Shown here piece after piece: positions 1 to 7,862 of a DNA stretch of 64,000 bases; positions within the stretch are counted from its first letter, which is position 1; each line of letters starts with the position of its first letter. The notes beneath the pieces are model-generated. The model did not search any database, was not told where the DNA came from, and was given only the letters and a program-made list of their open reading frames with translations. The translations under genes were made by a program, and so were the position numbers. Source of the DNA: Eggerthellaceae bacterium (GTDB lineage: Bacteria; Actinomycetota; Coriobacteriia; Coriobacteriales; Eggerthellaceae); contig JALCHN010000003.1 in assembly GCA_022644775.1 (NCBI GenBank), positions 1 to 64,000 of the forward strand, given 5' to 3'.

Positions 1-1
1 C

Positions 2-124
2 GTCACCAACGACTACCTCTACAAGGAGGGCCTCGACCTCAAGGTCATCCCGTCCGCCGAGCTCTCGCGCGGCCGCGGCGGCCCGCGCTGCATGAGCATG
101 CCGGCCTGGCGCGAGGACCTCTAG
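2..124 (+). CDS. arcA: Arginine deiminase, C-terminal end (partial)
   Basis: The window opens inside this gene; the last 40 codons are visible, ending in TAG. The residues around [11 protein letters not shown] match the C-terminal active-site block of arginine deiminase, in which the cysteine is the catalytic nucleophile that attacks the guanidinium carbon of arginine. The enzyme hydrolyses arginine to citrulline and ammonia in the cytoplasm, the first step of the ADI pathway. The next gene is an APC-family exchanger of the arginine/ornithine type, which supports the call. The 5' part lies outside the window, so its length and start cannot be judged. Confidence 0.9.
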   Translation, partial: VTNDYLYKEGLDLKVIPSAELSRGRGGPRCMSMPAWREDL

Positions 125-212
125 GGTAACCTTCTTCCCGGGACGTTCACGCGTCCGCTCACTTTCGTCTATGCGGTCTCCTTCGCTCGCGCAAGCGGGG
201 GAGGCCTCATAG

Positions 213-290
213 GCCGCCCGAGCTGTCTGCGCTACGGAACATGCACCTGCATTGCGTGACGCAGTCAGATGGGAACTCGGGCGGCTCTTT
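213..290 (+). promoter_or_regulatory. Structured leader with terminator-like stem between arcA and arcD
   Basis: GCCGCCCGAG (213-222) is perfectly complementary to CTCGGGCGGC (276-285), and TCTTTA follows directly. Inside the 53-nt loop a second helix can form between CTGCG and CGCAG, capped by ATGCA/TGCAT. The element ends about 27 nt before the arcD start codon. It could be an intercistronic terminator or attenuator that lowers arcD expression relative to arcA. No known riboswitch class was recognised. Confidence 0.4.
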
Positions 291-316
291 ATACCTATTA
301 CAAGGAGGATTCTCTC

Positions 317-1762
317 ATGGGAGAAAAAGCTAAGGGTGTAGGCCTGTTCGGCCTCATCGGCCTGGTGGTCAGCTCCTGTATCGGTTCCGGCGTCTTCGCC
401 CTTACCGGTCAGCTGGCCAACGTCGCCGCTCCCGGCTCCGCGCTCATCGCGTGGGTCGTCTGCGGTCTGGGCTTCCTGTTCCTGGCGCTCTCGCTTGCGA
501 ACCTGGGTGCCAAGCGCTCTGACATCGACGGCATCTACCAGTACGCGACCGAAGGCTTCGGCCCGTTCGCCGGTTTCCTTTCCGGCTGGGGCTACTGGCT
601 GTCCGCTTGGTTGGGCAACGTCGGTTTCGCCACGATGGTGGCCCAGGTGTTCGGCAGCCTGATGCCGGGCGTCTTCGCTACCGAAACGGGCGATCCCAAC
701 ATCGCCGCCATCGTGTGCGTGTCGGTGTTCCTGTGGCTGATCACCTTCCTCGTCATCAACGGCGTGGAATCGGCAGCCTTCCTGAACGCTGTGGTCATGG
801 TCGTCAAGGTCGTGTCCATTCTGCTGTTCATCCTGTTCTGCATCATCAGCTTCAACGCCGGCGTGTTCACCGCCGACTTCTGGGGCACGATGGAGCGCAA
901 CGCGGTGGTCATGGCGGCCAACGGCGTTGATCTGGGCGACGTGCCCACGCAGGTTACCAACTGCATCCTGATCATGATGTGGGTCTTCATCGGCATTGAG
1001 GGCGCGACGGTTATGTCCAAGCGCGCCGCCAAGAAGTCCGAAGTCGGTACCGCTACGATCCTGGGCCTTGTGGTTCTGCTCGTGCTCTACATCGGCGCTT
1101 CGATTCTGCCCTACGGCGTTATGGACTACGCTGACCTCGTAGCGGCTCCCAAGCCCGCCACGATCACGGTCTTCGAGGCTATGGCTCCCGGCTGGGGCGG
1201 CACCTTCATCTCGATTGCAATCATCATCTCGGTGCTCGGTTCTTGGCTGTCCTTTACCATGCTGCCGGCCGAAACCTCTTCGGGCATGTCTGACGACCAC
1301 CTGCTGCCTGCCTCTTGGAACAAGATGAACGCCAAGAACGCTCCGCAGATGGCTCTGATCATCGTCGGCGCCTGCACCCAGGTCTTCCTGATCGTCGCCT
1401 TCACCGCTGCCGACGCCTACACCTTCGCCATCAGCATGTGCACCGTGACCATCGTGATCACGTGGGCCTTCGCTGCGGCATACCAGGTGAAGTACTCGGC
1501 CGAACAGCATGACGTGAAGAACATGGTCTTCGGCGTCATCGCCCTCGTCTTCCAGGTCGTGGGCGTGCTGTTCACCGGTTGGGGCTTCCTGCTGTTGGCC
1601 TGCTTGGGCTACGTCCCCGGCTTCTTCTTCTACCTGAAGGGCCGCAAGGAAGGTGGCGCCAAGGGTCTGTCCCAGGGCGAGAAGGTTGCCTGCGTGGTCA
1701 TCACCATCTTGGGCATCATCTCTATCCCACTGACCGCTGTGGGCATCATCCCGGTGTTCTAA
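317..1762 (+). CDS. arcD: Arginine/ornithine antiporter, APC superfamily
   Basis: A 481-residue polytopic membrane protein of the amino acid-polyamine-organocation (APC) superfamily. The first helix carries the small-residue stretch SSCIGSGVFALTG typical of APC substrate-binding helix 1, and about a dozen hydrophobic segments follow. In-frame translation could begin at 269, but the ATG at 317 is preceded by AAGGAGG at normal spacing and starts with a typical short cytoplasmic N-terminus (MGEKAKG), so 317 was chosen. Lying directly after arginine deiminase, it most likely exchanges external arginine for ornithine and so feeds the ADI pathway without energy cost. Substrate is inferred from context; another basic amino acid exchange is possible. 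Confidence 0.85.
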   Translation: MGEKAKGVGLFGLIGLVVSSCIGSGVFALTGQLANVAAPGSALIAWVVCGLGFLFLALSLANLGAKRSDIDGIYQYATEGFGPFAGFLSGWGYWLSAWLGNVGFATMVAQVFGSLMPGVFATETGDPNIAAIVCVSVFLWLITFLVINGVESAAFLNAVVMVVKVVSILLFILFCIISFNAGVFTADFWGTMERNAVVMAANGVDLGDVPTQVTNCILIMMWVFIGIEGATVMSKRAAKKSEVGTATILGLVVLLVLYIGASILPYGVMDYADLVAAPKPATITVFEAMAPGWGGTFISIAIIISVLGSWLSFTMLPAETSSGMSDDHLLPASWNKMNAKNAPQMALIIVGACTQVFLIVAFTAADAYTFAISMCTVTIVITWAFAAAYQVKYSAEQHDVKNMVFGVIALVFQVVGVLFTGWGFLLLACLGYVPGFFFYLKGRKEGGAKGLSQGEKVACVVITILGIISIPLTAVGIIPVF

Positions 1763-1780
1763 ACGGTTGTACGCAATCTG

Positions 1781-1820
1781 AAAGGGGAGGCGGCTTGCGC
1801 GGGCTGCTTCCCCTTTTTTT
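1781..1820 (+). terminator. Intrinsic terminator after arcD
   Basis: AAAGGGGA (1781-1788) pairs with TCCCCTTT (1809-1816), extended inward through G/C pairs, and runs into seven T residues. It separates arcD from the aminotransferase gene. Confidence 0.8.
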
Positions 1821-1837
1821 CGTAAGAGGAGGATTTC

Positions 1838-2959
1838 ATGAAAATCAAGACCATCGGCGTCGAGGATTACCTGAACGTGTGGGAGCACGACGCGAAATGG
1901 GACATCGCCCAGTCGACCATCGATAGCCTCACGATGGAGGAGATCCTGGCGATCAGCGACGAGGAGGGCGCGCATTTCTACGACCGCCTCAACAAAGAGA
2001 AGATGAACTACGGCTGGATCGACGGGTCGCAGGAGTTCCGCGAAGAAGTGGCCTCGCTCTACCAGCACGTCGACCCGGCCAACGTCCTGCAGATGAACGG
2101 CGGCACGGGCGCCAATCTGAACGCCATCATGGCCCTCGTGGAACCCGGTGACCATGTGATTGCCGAATATCCCACTTACCAGCCCCTCTACGACCTTCCC
2201 GAGGCACTGGGCGCCGATGTGGACCATTGGGTCATTCACGAAGAGGACGACTGGCAACCCCGCATCGACGAGCTGAAGAAACTCATCCGCAAGGACACCA
2301 AGCTCATCTGTATCAATAACGCGAGCAACCCGTTGGGCACCTGCATTCCGCGCGATTTGCTCGAAGAGATCGTGGAAGTGGCCAAGTCGGTGGGCGCCTG
2401 GATCCTGGCCGACGAGGTCTTCTTCCCGGTGGAGGATACCGACCAGTACGTGAGCGTCGTCGACCTCTATGACAAGGGCGTGGCGACCAATTCGATTTCC
2501 AAACGCTATTCGGTGCCGGCGGCCCGCGTGGGCTGGACCGTGTCGAACGCCGAGCTGGCCGACCAGATGCGCCATTTGCGCGACTACACGATGATCTGCG
2601 CCGGCGTGTTCAATGACGCCCTGGCCACGTTGGTGCTGCGCAACCGCGACGCCATTCTCGACCGCAACCGTGCGATTATCCAGAAGAATCGCGCCATCGT
2701 GCAGGAGTGGATCGACCATGAGCCGCGCGTGTCGTGGATCCCGCCCAAGGGCGTGTCGGTGAGCTACATCCGTCTCGACATTCCCGAAGACGACGAGAAG
2801 TTCTGCCTCGACATCCTGAAAGACGAAGGCGTGCTTCTGGTCCCGGGCAGCCGCTTCGACTTGCCCAAGGGCGCGCGCCTGGGCTACTGCGCAAAGGAAG
2901 AGACTCTGCGCACGGGCCTGGGCATCCTGTCCGACTATCTGAAGAAGAAGTTCGACTAG
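1838..2959 (+). CDS. PLP-dependent class I/II aminotransferase
   Basis: A 373-residue fold-type I aminotransferase. NGGTGANLNAIMALVEPGDHV and the AEYPTYQPLYD block form the cofactor and substrate region. NNASNPLGT supplies the conserved Asn, DEVFFP the Asp that pairs with the pyridine nitrogen, and SISKRYSVPAARVGW contains the Schiff-base lysine followed by the conserved RxGW. ATG 1838 has AGAGGAGG upstream. It lies after the ADI genes but behind its own terminator and is closed by another. Class I/II enzymes of this kind serve aspartate, aromatic or branched amino acids, and the sequence does not settle which. An arginine/ornithine-related role is only a neighbourhood guess; feeding keto acids to IorAB is equally possible. 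Confidence 0.85.
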   Translation: MKIKTIGVEDYLNVWEHDAKWDIAQSTIDSLTMEEILAISDEEGAHFYDRLNKEKMNYGWIDGSQEFREEVASLYQHVDPANVLQMNGGTGANLNAIMALVEPGDHVIAEYPTYQPLYDLPEALGADVDHWVIHEEDDWQPRIDELKKLIRKDTKLICINNASNPLGTCIPRDLLEEIVEVAKSVGAWILADEVFFPVEDTDQYVSVVDLYDKGVATNSISKRYSVPAARVGWTVSNAELADQMRHLRDYTMICAGVFNDALATLVLRNRDAILDRNRAIIQKNRAIVQEWIDHEPRVSWIPPKGVSVSYIRLDIPEDDEKFCLDILKDEGVLLVPGSRFDLPKGARLGYCAKEETLRTGLGILSDYLKKKFD

Positions 2960-2986
2960 CTCGTTCGGCTTCGGATAATTTTTTTC

Positions 2987-3022
2987 GGCGCCCTTTCCCC
3001 TCGACGGGGGAGGGGCGCCTTT
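2987..3022 (+). terminator. Intrinsic terminator after the aminotransferase
   Basis: GGCGCCCTTTCCCC (2987-3000) pairs with GGGGGAGGGGCGCC (3006-3019) with small mismatches. TTT follows on the plus side and a seven-T run sits just before the left arm. Confidence 0.7.
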
Positions 3023-3123
3023 GCATCTGGGGCCATTTGCGGCGCGTATGAAGCATGAGCGATGCTCTGACCTGGGCATTTGCACGAAGCTTTCGCCCTT
3101 TTGAAAAAAGTTGAAATTAGGCC

Positions 3124-3151
3124 TTGTCAGCGTCGCTCGTTTCCGTATAAT
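3124..3151 (+). promoter_or_regulatory. Housekeeping promoter of the tRNA cluster
   Basis: TTGTCA (3124-3129) and a perfect TATAAT (3146-3151) are separated by 16 bp, placing the start of transcription only a few bases before the first tRNA. This is one of the best sigma-70-type matches in the window. Confidence 0.85.
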
Positions 3152-3165
3152 ACTTCCTTGCGCAC

Positions 3166-3241
<76 letters not shown>

Positions 3242-3252
3242 TTGTTCAAGAT

Positions 3253-3286
3253 GAGCCGATGGAAAGCGGTTTGCATCGGCTCTTTT
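3253..3286 (+). terminator. Hairpin with T run between tRNA-Gly and tRNA-Cys
   Basis: GAGCCGATG (3253-3261) pairs perfectly with CATCGGCTC (3274-3282) and is followed by TTTT. It may be a partial terminator or a processing stem separating the tRNA-Gly precursor from the next two tRNAs. Confidence 0.55.
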
Positions 3287-3293
3287 GTAAAAT

Positions 3294-3367
3294 GGCGACG
3301 TGGCCAAGTGGTAAGGCAGAGGCCTGCAAAGCCTTCACCCCCGGTTCGAATCCGGGCGTCGCCTCCA
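3294..3367 (+). tRNA. tRNA-Cys (GCA)
   Basis: Acceptor arm GGCGACG pairs with CGTCGCC, discriminator T and encoded CCA close the molecule, the anticodon loop CTGCAAA places GCA at 3326-3328, and the T-arm is CCCCGGTTCGAATCCGGG. It lies 52 nt after tRNA-Gly. Confidence 0.97.
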
Positions 3368-3418
3368 ACTACTTGGACAGGCAAGCATCCCTCGCTTGCA
3401 GTTGCGCACAACATATTC

Positions 3419-3493
3419 GGGCGTTTAGCTCAGGGGGAGAGCGCTTCCCTGACACGGAAGAGGTCAGAAGTTCAAATCTTCTAACGCCCACCA
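3419..3493 (+). tRNA. tRNA-Val (GAC)
   Basis: Acceptor arm GGGCGTT pairs with AACGCCC, the anticodon stem is CTTCC/GGAAG, loop CTGACAC places GAC at 3451-3453, the T-loop is GTTCAAATC, and CCA is encoded. It is the last tRNA of the cluster and is followed immediately by a strong terminator. Confidence 0.97.
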
Positions 3494-3501
3494 TTAGCAC
3501 T

Positions 3502-3536
3502 GCGGCTCAGATGAATGTTCATCTGAGCCGCTTTTT
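3502..3536 (+). terminator. Intrinsic terminator of the tRNA cluster
   Basis: A perfect 14-bp stem, GCGGCTCAGATGAA (3502-3515) with TTCATCTGAGCCGC (3518-3531), a 2-nt loop and five T residues. Confidence 0.93.
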
Positions 3537-3539
3537 CGT

Positions 3540-4052
3540 GCAACCGGGCCTTCTTCGGTTGTATGCCTCTGGGGCATCGATTGTCTACGCAGGGGCACCG
3601 ATGTTCGGTAGGTGTTGCCGGCGCGTGCGCGCAGGGCTCCGAACGGGGCCCTCGCTATCGAATCGACCAAATAACTTCGTACTAGCCCTCGATGCCGTGG
3701 GCCATCCAGTTGCAGAAGCGATGCCTCACCGCCTCTTCGCTATCCCGTGCGCCGTCCTATGTGGCGGCGCTTTTTTACGTTCGTGCACACGGCGTGCGAA
3801 TGTGCCCATCTTCGGCCACGTAACGGGAAATCCCCGTCGAAATCCCCGCTCCAATCGTGTACACCAATTGATATGGGTCCACTCACGTTGCATTTGTGGA
3901 TTCCCCATGGTGAAGGGGAGGGGAGACCCTCCGTCCACCGAACGGGTTCTCCCGCAGACTGTTGTCTCAGCCGTCTTCGAATCGAAACCCCTATGTTAGG
4001 AACATGACTCTTCGTCATGTTCACGCTTCATATTGAGCAAGGAGTTGATCGC
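3540..4052. other. About 510 bp without a recognisable gene, between the tRNAs and the hydrogenase operon
   Basis: No convincing protein frame was found: the frames crossing it run through the tRNAs or have no start signal. It contains a terminator-like hairpin, GCGCCG (3749-3754) with CGGCGC (3765-3770) followed by six T residues, which could end a small RNA of up to about 200 nt starting after the tRNA terminator. A second stem, GAACATGA/TCATGTTC (4001-4008 with 4016-4023), sits just before the hydrogenase operon and could be part of its leader. I saw no match to SRP RNA, RNase P RNA, tmRNA or a known riboswitch. Confidence 0.5.
3749..3776 (+). terminator. Isolated terminator-like hairpin
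   Basis: A 6-bp GC stem, GCGCCG (3749-3754) with CGGCGC (3765-3770), a 10-nt loop and six T residues. No gene precedes it on this strand except the already terminated tRNAs, so it may mark the 3' end of a small RNA. Confidence 0.5.
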
Positions 4053-5978
4053 GTGGTCCACATTGGGTTCCTCGTGTGCCTGCCGCTCGTCGCAGCCGTG
4101 TTGCTGTCGCTCGTGCGCGCCAACAAGGCACGCAACGCCATCGTGTACGTGTCAGCGGCCCTCATCGCTGCCGACTCGCTGTGGCTGTGTTTTTCGCAGA
4201 TGGGCACGCAGGGCGTGTACTTCACGTTCTCGTCGTCTGCCGTCGACGCCGTCTGCACGCTCGCGAGCATCGCGATCGGCGCCTGCATCATCGCCTACGC
4301 CGTGCGCTACAAGAACGTCTGGGCCGGCATCCTCGCCGTCGTGCAGCTGGTGGGCTCGCTTGTGTTCGATTTCACGCTCGCGCATACGGCCTCTGTCGAG
4401 CAGGGGCTCTACTTCGACTCCCTGTCGCTGATCATGGCCTTCATCATCGGCATCATCGGCACGGGCATCTGCGTCTACGCGATCGGCTATATGGAAGACT
4501 TCCAGAAGGAACATGAGGGCGAGAAAGACCGCCGCCCGACCTTATTCGCCATCATGTTCCTCTTCCTTTCGGCCATGTACGTGATCGTGTTCAGCAACAA
4601 CATGGTCTGGGCCTTCACCGGCTGGGAAGTCACCACCCTGTGCTCCTTCCTCTTGATCGGCTACACCAAGACCGACGAGGCCATCCGCAACGCCTTCCGC
4701 CAGATCATCATGAACATCGCCGGCGGCCTGGGCTTTTTGGCGGCCCTCTACTACAGCGCAGGCGTCATGGGCACGCTCGACTTCAGCCAGTTCCTGCAGA
4801 TGGGCATGATTGCGCCCGCCCTTGTGGTCCTGCCGGTCACCTGCCTCACCTTCGCCGGCCTCACCAAGGCCGCCCAGATGCCCTTCCACACCTGGCTGCT
4901 GGGCGCCATGGTCGCGCCGACGCCCACGAGTGCCTTGCTCCACAGCTCCACGATGGTGAAGGCGGGCGTCTTCCTGCTCATCAAGCTCGCGCCCCTCTAC
5001 GCACTTTCGGTCATCCCCTCGATGCTCGCCATCCTGGTGGGCGGGATCACCTTCTGCCTGGCGTCCTTCATGGCCATCAGCCAAAGCAACGCCAAGCGCG
5101 TCCTTGCCTACTCGACGATCGCCAACCTGGGCCTGATCGTCGCCTGCGCCGGCGTCGGCACACCGGAGGCCGTCTGGGCCGCGATCTTCCTCGTGATCTT
5201 CCACGCCGTGGCCAAGTCCCTGCTCTTCCTGTGCGTGGGTACCGCCGAACATCACATCGGGTCGCGCAACATCGAGGACATGGACCTGCTTTTCGAGCGC
5301 ATGCCCAAGCTCGCCCGTCTCATGATGCTCGGCATCATGACGATGTTCATCGCCCCGTTCGGCATGCTCGTATCCAAGTGGGCCACGCTCGTGTCGATCA
5401 TCGACGCCCAACAGGTGGCGCTCATCGTGCTTCTGGCCTTCGGGTCGGCCGCGACCTTCATGTTCTGGGCCAAGTGGCTCGGGAAGCTTTCGGGCATCGC
5501 CGCCGAACAGGAAGACGTCGAGCTTACGGTGCACAAGAGCGAATGGATCGCCCTCTACGCCATGGCCGGCCTGATCGTGGTGCTCTGCGCCCTGCTGCCG
5601 GTTGTCAGCGACTGCTCGGTGCTGCCCTACCTGCAGAGCGTCTACGGGTCGGTGGGCGCGCCTATCGGCAACGACCTTCTGTGGCTCATGTCCGTTCTCG
5701 TCATCGTGGTGGCCATCGTCCTCTTCGCCGGCCTCAACCGCCAGCCCAAGGACGTGCGCAAGGCGTCCGTCTACATGTCGGGCGTGAGCGTCAACAGCGA
5801 GGCCCGCACCTTCATCAACTCGATGAGCGGCGAGACCGAAGCCACCTCGCGCAACATGTACCTGGAAAACATCTTCGGCGAGAAGACGATCAAACCCATC
5901 GGAGAGATCGCCTGCACCTTGCTCATCATCGCGGCCTTCGCCGTGTCCCTGTCCCTGTCGATTTCGGTTCTGTTCTAG
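4053..5978 (+). CDS. echA: Ech-type hydrogenase subunit A, NuoL/HyfB-like ion-translocating membrane subunit
   Basis: A 641-residue polytopic protein of the proton-translocating NuoL/M/N, Mrp and HyfB family. The core includes WAFTGWEVTTLCSFLLIG, holding the conserved membrane-embedded Glu, and GLTKAAQMPFHTWLLGAM followed by APTPTSALLHSS, holding the conserved Lys and His of the channel. An in-frame ATG exists at 4017, but it lies in a hairpin without a ribosome-binding site; GTG 4053 has AAGGAG eight bases upstream and gives a normal hydrophobic N-terminus, so GTG was chosen. It is the first of six genes in the order echABCDEF and would couple hydrogenase electron flow to H+ or Na+ transport. 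The ion cannot be read from sequence. Confidence 0.85.
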   Translation: MVHIGFLVCLPLVAAVLLSLVRANKARNAIVYVSAALIAADSLWLCFSQMGTQGVYFTFSSSAVDAVCTLASIAIGACIIAYAVRYKNVWAGILAVVQLVGSLVFDFTLAHTASVEQGLYFDSLSLIMAFIIGIIGTGICVYAIGYMEDFQKEHEGEKDRRPTLFAIMFLFLSAMYVIVFSNNMVWAFTGWEVTTLCSFLLIGYTKTDEAIRNAFRQIIMNIAGGLGFLAALYYSAGVMGTLDFSQFLQMGMIAPALVVLPVTCLTFAGLTKAAQMPFHTWLLGAMVAPTPTSALLHSSTMVKAGVFLLIKLAPLYALSVIPSMLAILVGGITFCLASFMAISQSNAKRVLAYSTIANLGLIVACAGVGTPEAVWAAIFLVIFHAVAKSLLFLCVGTAEHHIGSRNIEDMDLLFERMPKLARLMMLGIMTMFIAPFGMLVSKWATLVSIIDAQQVALIVLLAFGSAATFMFWAKWLGKLSGIAAEQEDVELTVHKSEWIALYAMAGLIVVLCALLPVVSDCSVLPYLQSVYGSVGAPIGNDLLWLMSVLVIVVAIVLFAGLNRQPKDVRKASVYMSGVSVNSEARTFINSMSGETEATSRNMYLENIFGEKTIKPIGEIACTLLIIAAFAVSLSLSISVLF

Positions 5979-5990
5979 GAGGGAGTTGAA

Positions 5991-6863
5991 ATGACTACGT
6001 TCGTTGCCACCGTTGTCGGTTCCATCTGCTTCGCCGTGCTCGCCCCGATCGTGGGCTGCTTCCTCGACGGGCTCGACCGCAAGATCAGCGCAGGCATGCA
6101 GGGCCGCGTGGGGCCCAAGCTCATGCAGCCCTATTGGGACGTGCGCAAGCTCCTGCAGAAGGAGAAGATGAGCGTCAACACGGTCGAGGGCACCTACATC
6201 GCCTGCGCCCTCTTCTTCGCGATCGTCGCCGGCGGCCTGTTCTACTCGGGCGGGAACTTCCTCCTGTGCACCCTGGTGATCACCCTGTCGAGCCTCTTCT
6301 TCATCATGGCGGCCTATTCGACCCGCTCGCCCTTCGCCGAAGTGGGTGCGGCGCGCGAAACCCTGCAGGTCATGTCCTACGAGCCCATGGTGATCTTCAC
6401 GGCCGTGGGCATGTACATGATCGCCGGCACCTTCGACGTGGCGGGCCTGTTCGATATGCGCCATCCGCTCATCTGCTACGGGTGGCCCATCTTCCTGGGG
6501 CTGCTGTTCATCCTCACGATCAAGCTGCGCAAGAGCCCCTTCGACATCTCGAGCAGCCATCATGCCCATCAGGAACTGGTCAAGGGCATCACGACCGAAA
6601 TGAGCGGCCCCACGCTTGCCCGCGTGCAGATCCTCCATTGGTGCGAGAACGTCCTCTTCCTTGGCTGGACGGGCATGTTCTTCCTCTCTGCGGGGCCTGC
6701 GTCGCTCATCGTCGCGCTCGTCTTCGTCGCCCTGGTCTATTTCCTGGAAATCTGGATCGACAACAACTTCGCCCGTGTGAAGTGGCAGGTCATGCTCAAG
6801 TGGGCATGGATCGTCGCCCTCGTCGCCGGCGGCATCAACATCGCCGTATTGGCGTTCGCTTAA
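5991..6863 (+). CDS. echB: Ech-type hydrogenase subunit B, NuoH/HyfC-like membrane subunit
   Basis: A 290-residue integral membrane protein of the NuoH/HycD/EchB family, the piece that anchors the catalytic arm to the ion channel. Diagnostic blocks are GRVGPKLMQPYWDVRKLLQKE near residue 35, a SPFAEVGAARETLQVMSYEP loop with conserved acidic residues, and KSPFDISSSHHAHQELVKG, corresponding to the quinone-site-like loop of NuoH that no longer needs a quinone here. ATG 5991 follows GGAGGG, 12 bp after echA. The length is typical of EchB and HycD. Confidence 0.88.
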   Translation: MTTFVATVVGSICFAVLAPIVGCFLDGLDRKISAGMQGRVGPKLMQPYWDVRKLLQKEKMSVNTVEGTYIACALFFAIVAGGLFYSGGNFLLCTLVITLSSLFFIMAAYSTRSPFAEVGAARETLQVMSYEPMVIFTAVGMYMIAGTFDVAGLFDMRHPLICYGWPIFLGLLFILTIKLRKSPFDISSSHHAHQELVKGITTEMSGPTLARVQILHWCENVLFLGWTGMFFLSAGPASLIVALVFVALVYFLEIWIDNNFARVKWQVMLKWAWIVALVAGGINIAVLAFA

Positions 6864-6878
6864 CCGAAGGAGGACCGC

Positions 6879-7361
6879 ATGTCCTTTATGAGCAAATCTC
6901 CCTGGGTCATTCACTACGATGCGTCGAGCTGCAACGGCTGCGACATCGAAGTGCTCGCTACCCTCTGCCCGGGCTTCGACGCCGAGCGCTTCGGCGTCAT
7001 CAACACGGGCAACCCCAAGCACGCCGACATCTTTCTGGTCACGGGCAGTGTGAACTCCCGCAACATCCACGTGATTCGCGAGATCTACAACCAGATGCCC
7101 GAGCCCAAGGCGGTCATCGCCTGCGGCTGCTGCGCCTGCGAAGGCGGCGTCTTCCACGACTGCTACAACGTGATCGGCGGCGTCGACCGGGCCATTCCCG
7201 TCGACGTGTACGCTCCGGGCTGCGCGGTGCGCCCCGAAGCCCTGATCGATGCGATCGTCGAAGCCGAAAAGGTGCTCGAAGAAAAGTACGAGGCGATGAA
7301 GAAGGGCGAGCACGCCCCCGTCATCCCGCTCGATGCTCCCGTGCTGAAGAAGGGGGCGTAA
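6879..7361 (+). CDS. echC: Ech-type hydrogenase small subunit (NuoB-like, [4Fe-4S])
   Basis: A 160-residue NuoB/HycG/EchC-type small subunit. The four expected ligands of the single proximal [4Fe-4S] cluster are visible: C18 and C21 (CNGCD), C85 in GCCACEGG, and C115 in YAPGC. It lacks the ferredoxin-like extension and twin-arginine leader of periplasmic uptake hydrogenases, so it is cytoplasmic. It passes electrons between the ferredoxin subunit EchF and the NiFe site in EchE. A Shine-Dalgarno AAGGAGG precedes ATG 6879. Confidence 0.9.
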   Translation: MSFMSKSPWVIHYDASSCNGCDIEVLATLCPGFDAERFGVINTGNPKHADIFLVTGSVNSRNIHVIREIYNQMPEPKAVIACGCCACEGGVFHDCYNVIGGVDRAIPVDVYAPGCAVRPEALIDAIVEAEKVLEEKYEAMKKGEHAPVIPLDAPVLKKGA

Positions 7362-7366
7362 GGACC

Positions 7367-7861
7367 ATGGCCGTGAAGCAAACCTACACCGACATCGAGC
7401 TTGCGCAACTGCTCGACCTGGCCGCCGAAAAGAAGGCCGCCGGCTACCGCTGCGTGAACACCCACTGCGTCAACACCGTCGACGGGGTCGACATCATCTA
7501 CACCTTCGTGGTCGACGGCGGCGACGACGTCTACGAGAACTACCGGATCAAGAACGTGCCCCATCATGGGCATATCCCCTCGATCCAGGGCTACTTCCCG
7601 GGCGTCTTTCCCTTCGAAAACGAGACGCAGGACCTCTACGGCATCACCGTCGACGACATGCTGCTCGACTTCCATTTCAATTTCTACTCGACCGACGTGA
7701 GCGAGCCGATGACGGTCATCACGCCCGAAAAGAAGGCCGCTATGGAAAAGGCCGCCAAGATCGCCAAGGCCAAGGCCGCCAAGGCGGCCAAAGACGCCAA
7801 AGCCAAAGCCGACGCCGCAAAGGCCGCCGCGCCTTCCGCTACCGAAGAGAAGGGGGAATAA
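7367..7861 (+). CDS. echD: Ech-type hydrogenase subunit D, NuoC-like, with Lys/Ala-rich C-terminal tail
   Basis: A 164-residue NuoC-like (30-kDa type) subunit. Residues about 1-118 contain the family core, including IPSIQGYFPGVFPFENETQD followed by LYGI, which corresponds to the NuoC block around PxAxWxEREixDmfGI. From about residue 122 to the end the protein becomes a low-complexity Lys/Ala tail of around 40 residues, which is not part of the family fold. ATG 7367 lies 5 bp after echC with AAGGA overlapping the echC stop. The next gene begins one base after this stop. The tail resembles that of EchF in the same operon. Confidence 0.82.
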   Translation: MAVKQTYTDIELAQLLDLAAEKKAAGYRCVNTHCVNTVDGVDIIYTFVVDGGDDVYENYRIKNVPHHGHIPSIQGYFPGVFPFENETQDLYGITVDDMLLDFHFNFYSTDVSEPMTVITPEKKAAMEKAAKIAKAKAAKAAKDAKAKADAAKAAAPSATEEKGE

Positions 7862-7862
7862 G

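Noticed and set aside
3540..3776. SRP RNA, 6S RNA or tmRNA gene after the tRNA cluster
   Set aside because: None of the conserved sequence blocks of those RNAs was found; only a terminator-like hairpin is present.
4017..4052. ATG 4017 as start of the NuoL-like hydrogenase subunit
   Set aside because: It lies in the right arm of a hairpin and has no Shine-Dalgarno sequence; GTG 4053 has AAGGAG at proper spacing.
4542..7313. A 923-codon open frame on the minus strand across the hydrogenase genes
   Set aside because: It is the GC-rich antisense shadow of echA-echC. Its composition is His/Asp/Gly/Arg-rich without domains, and the opposite strand carries well-supported genes with ribosome-binding sites.
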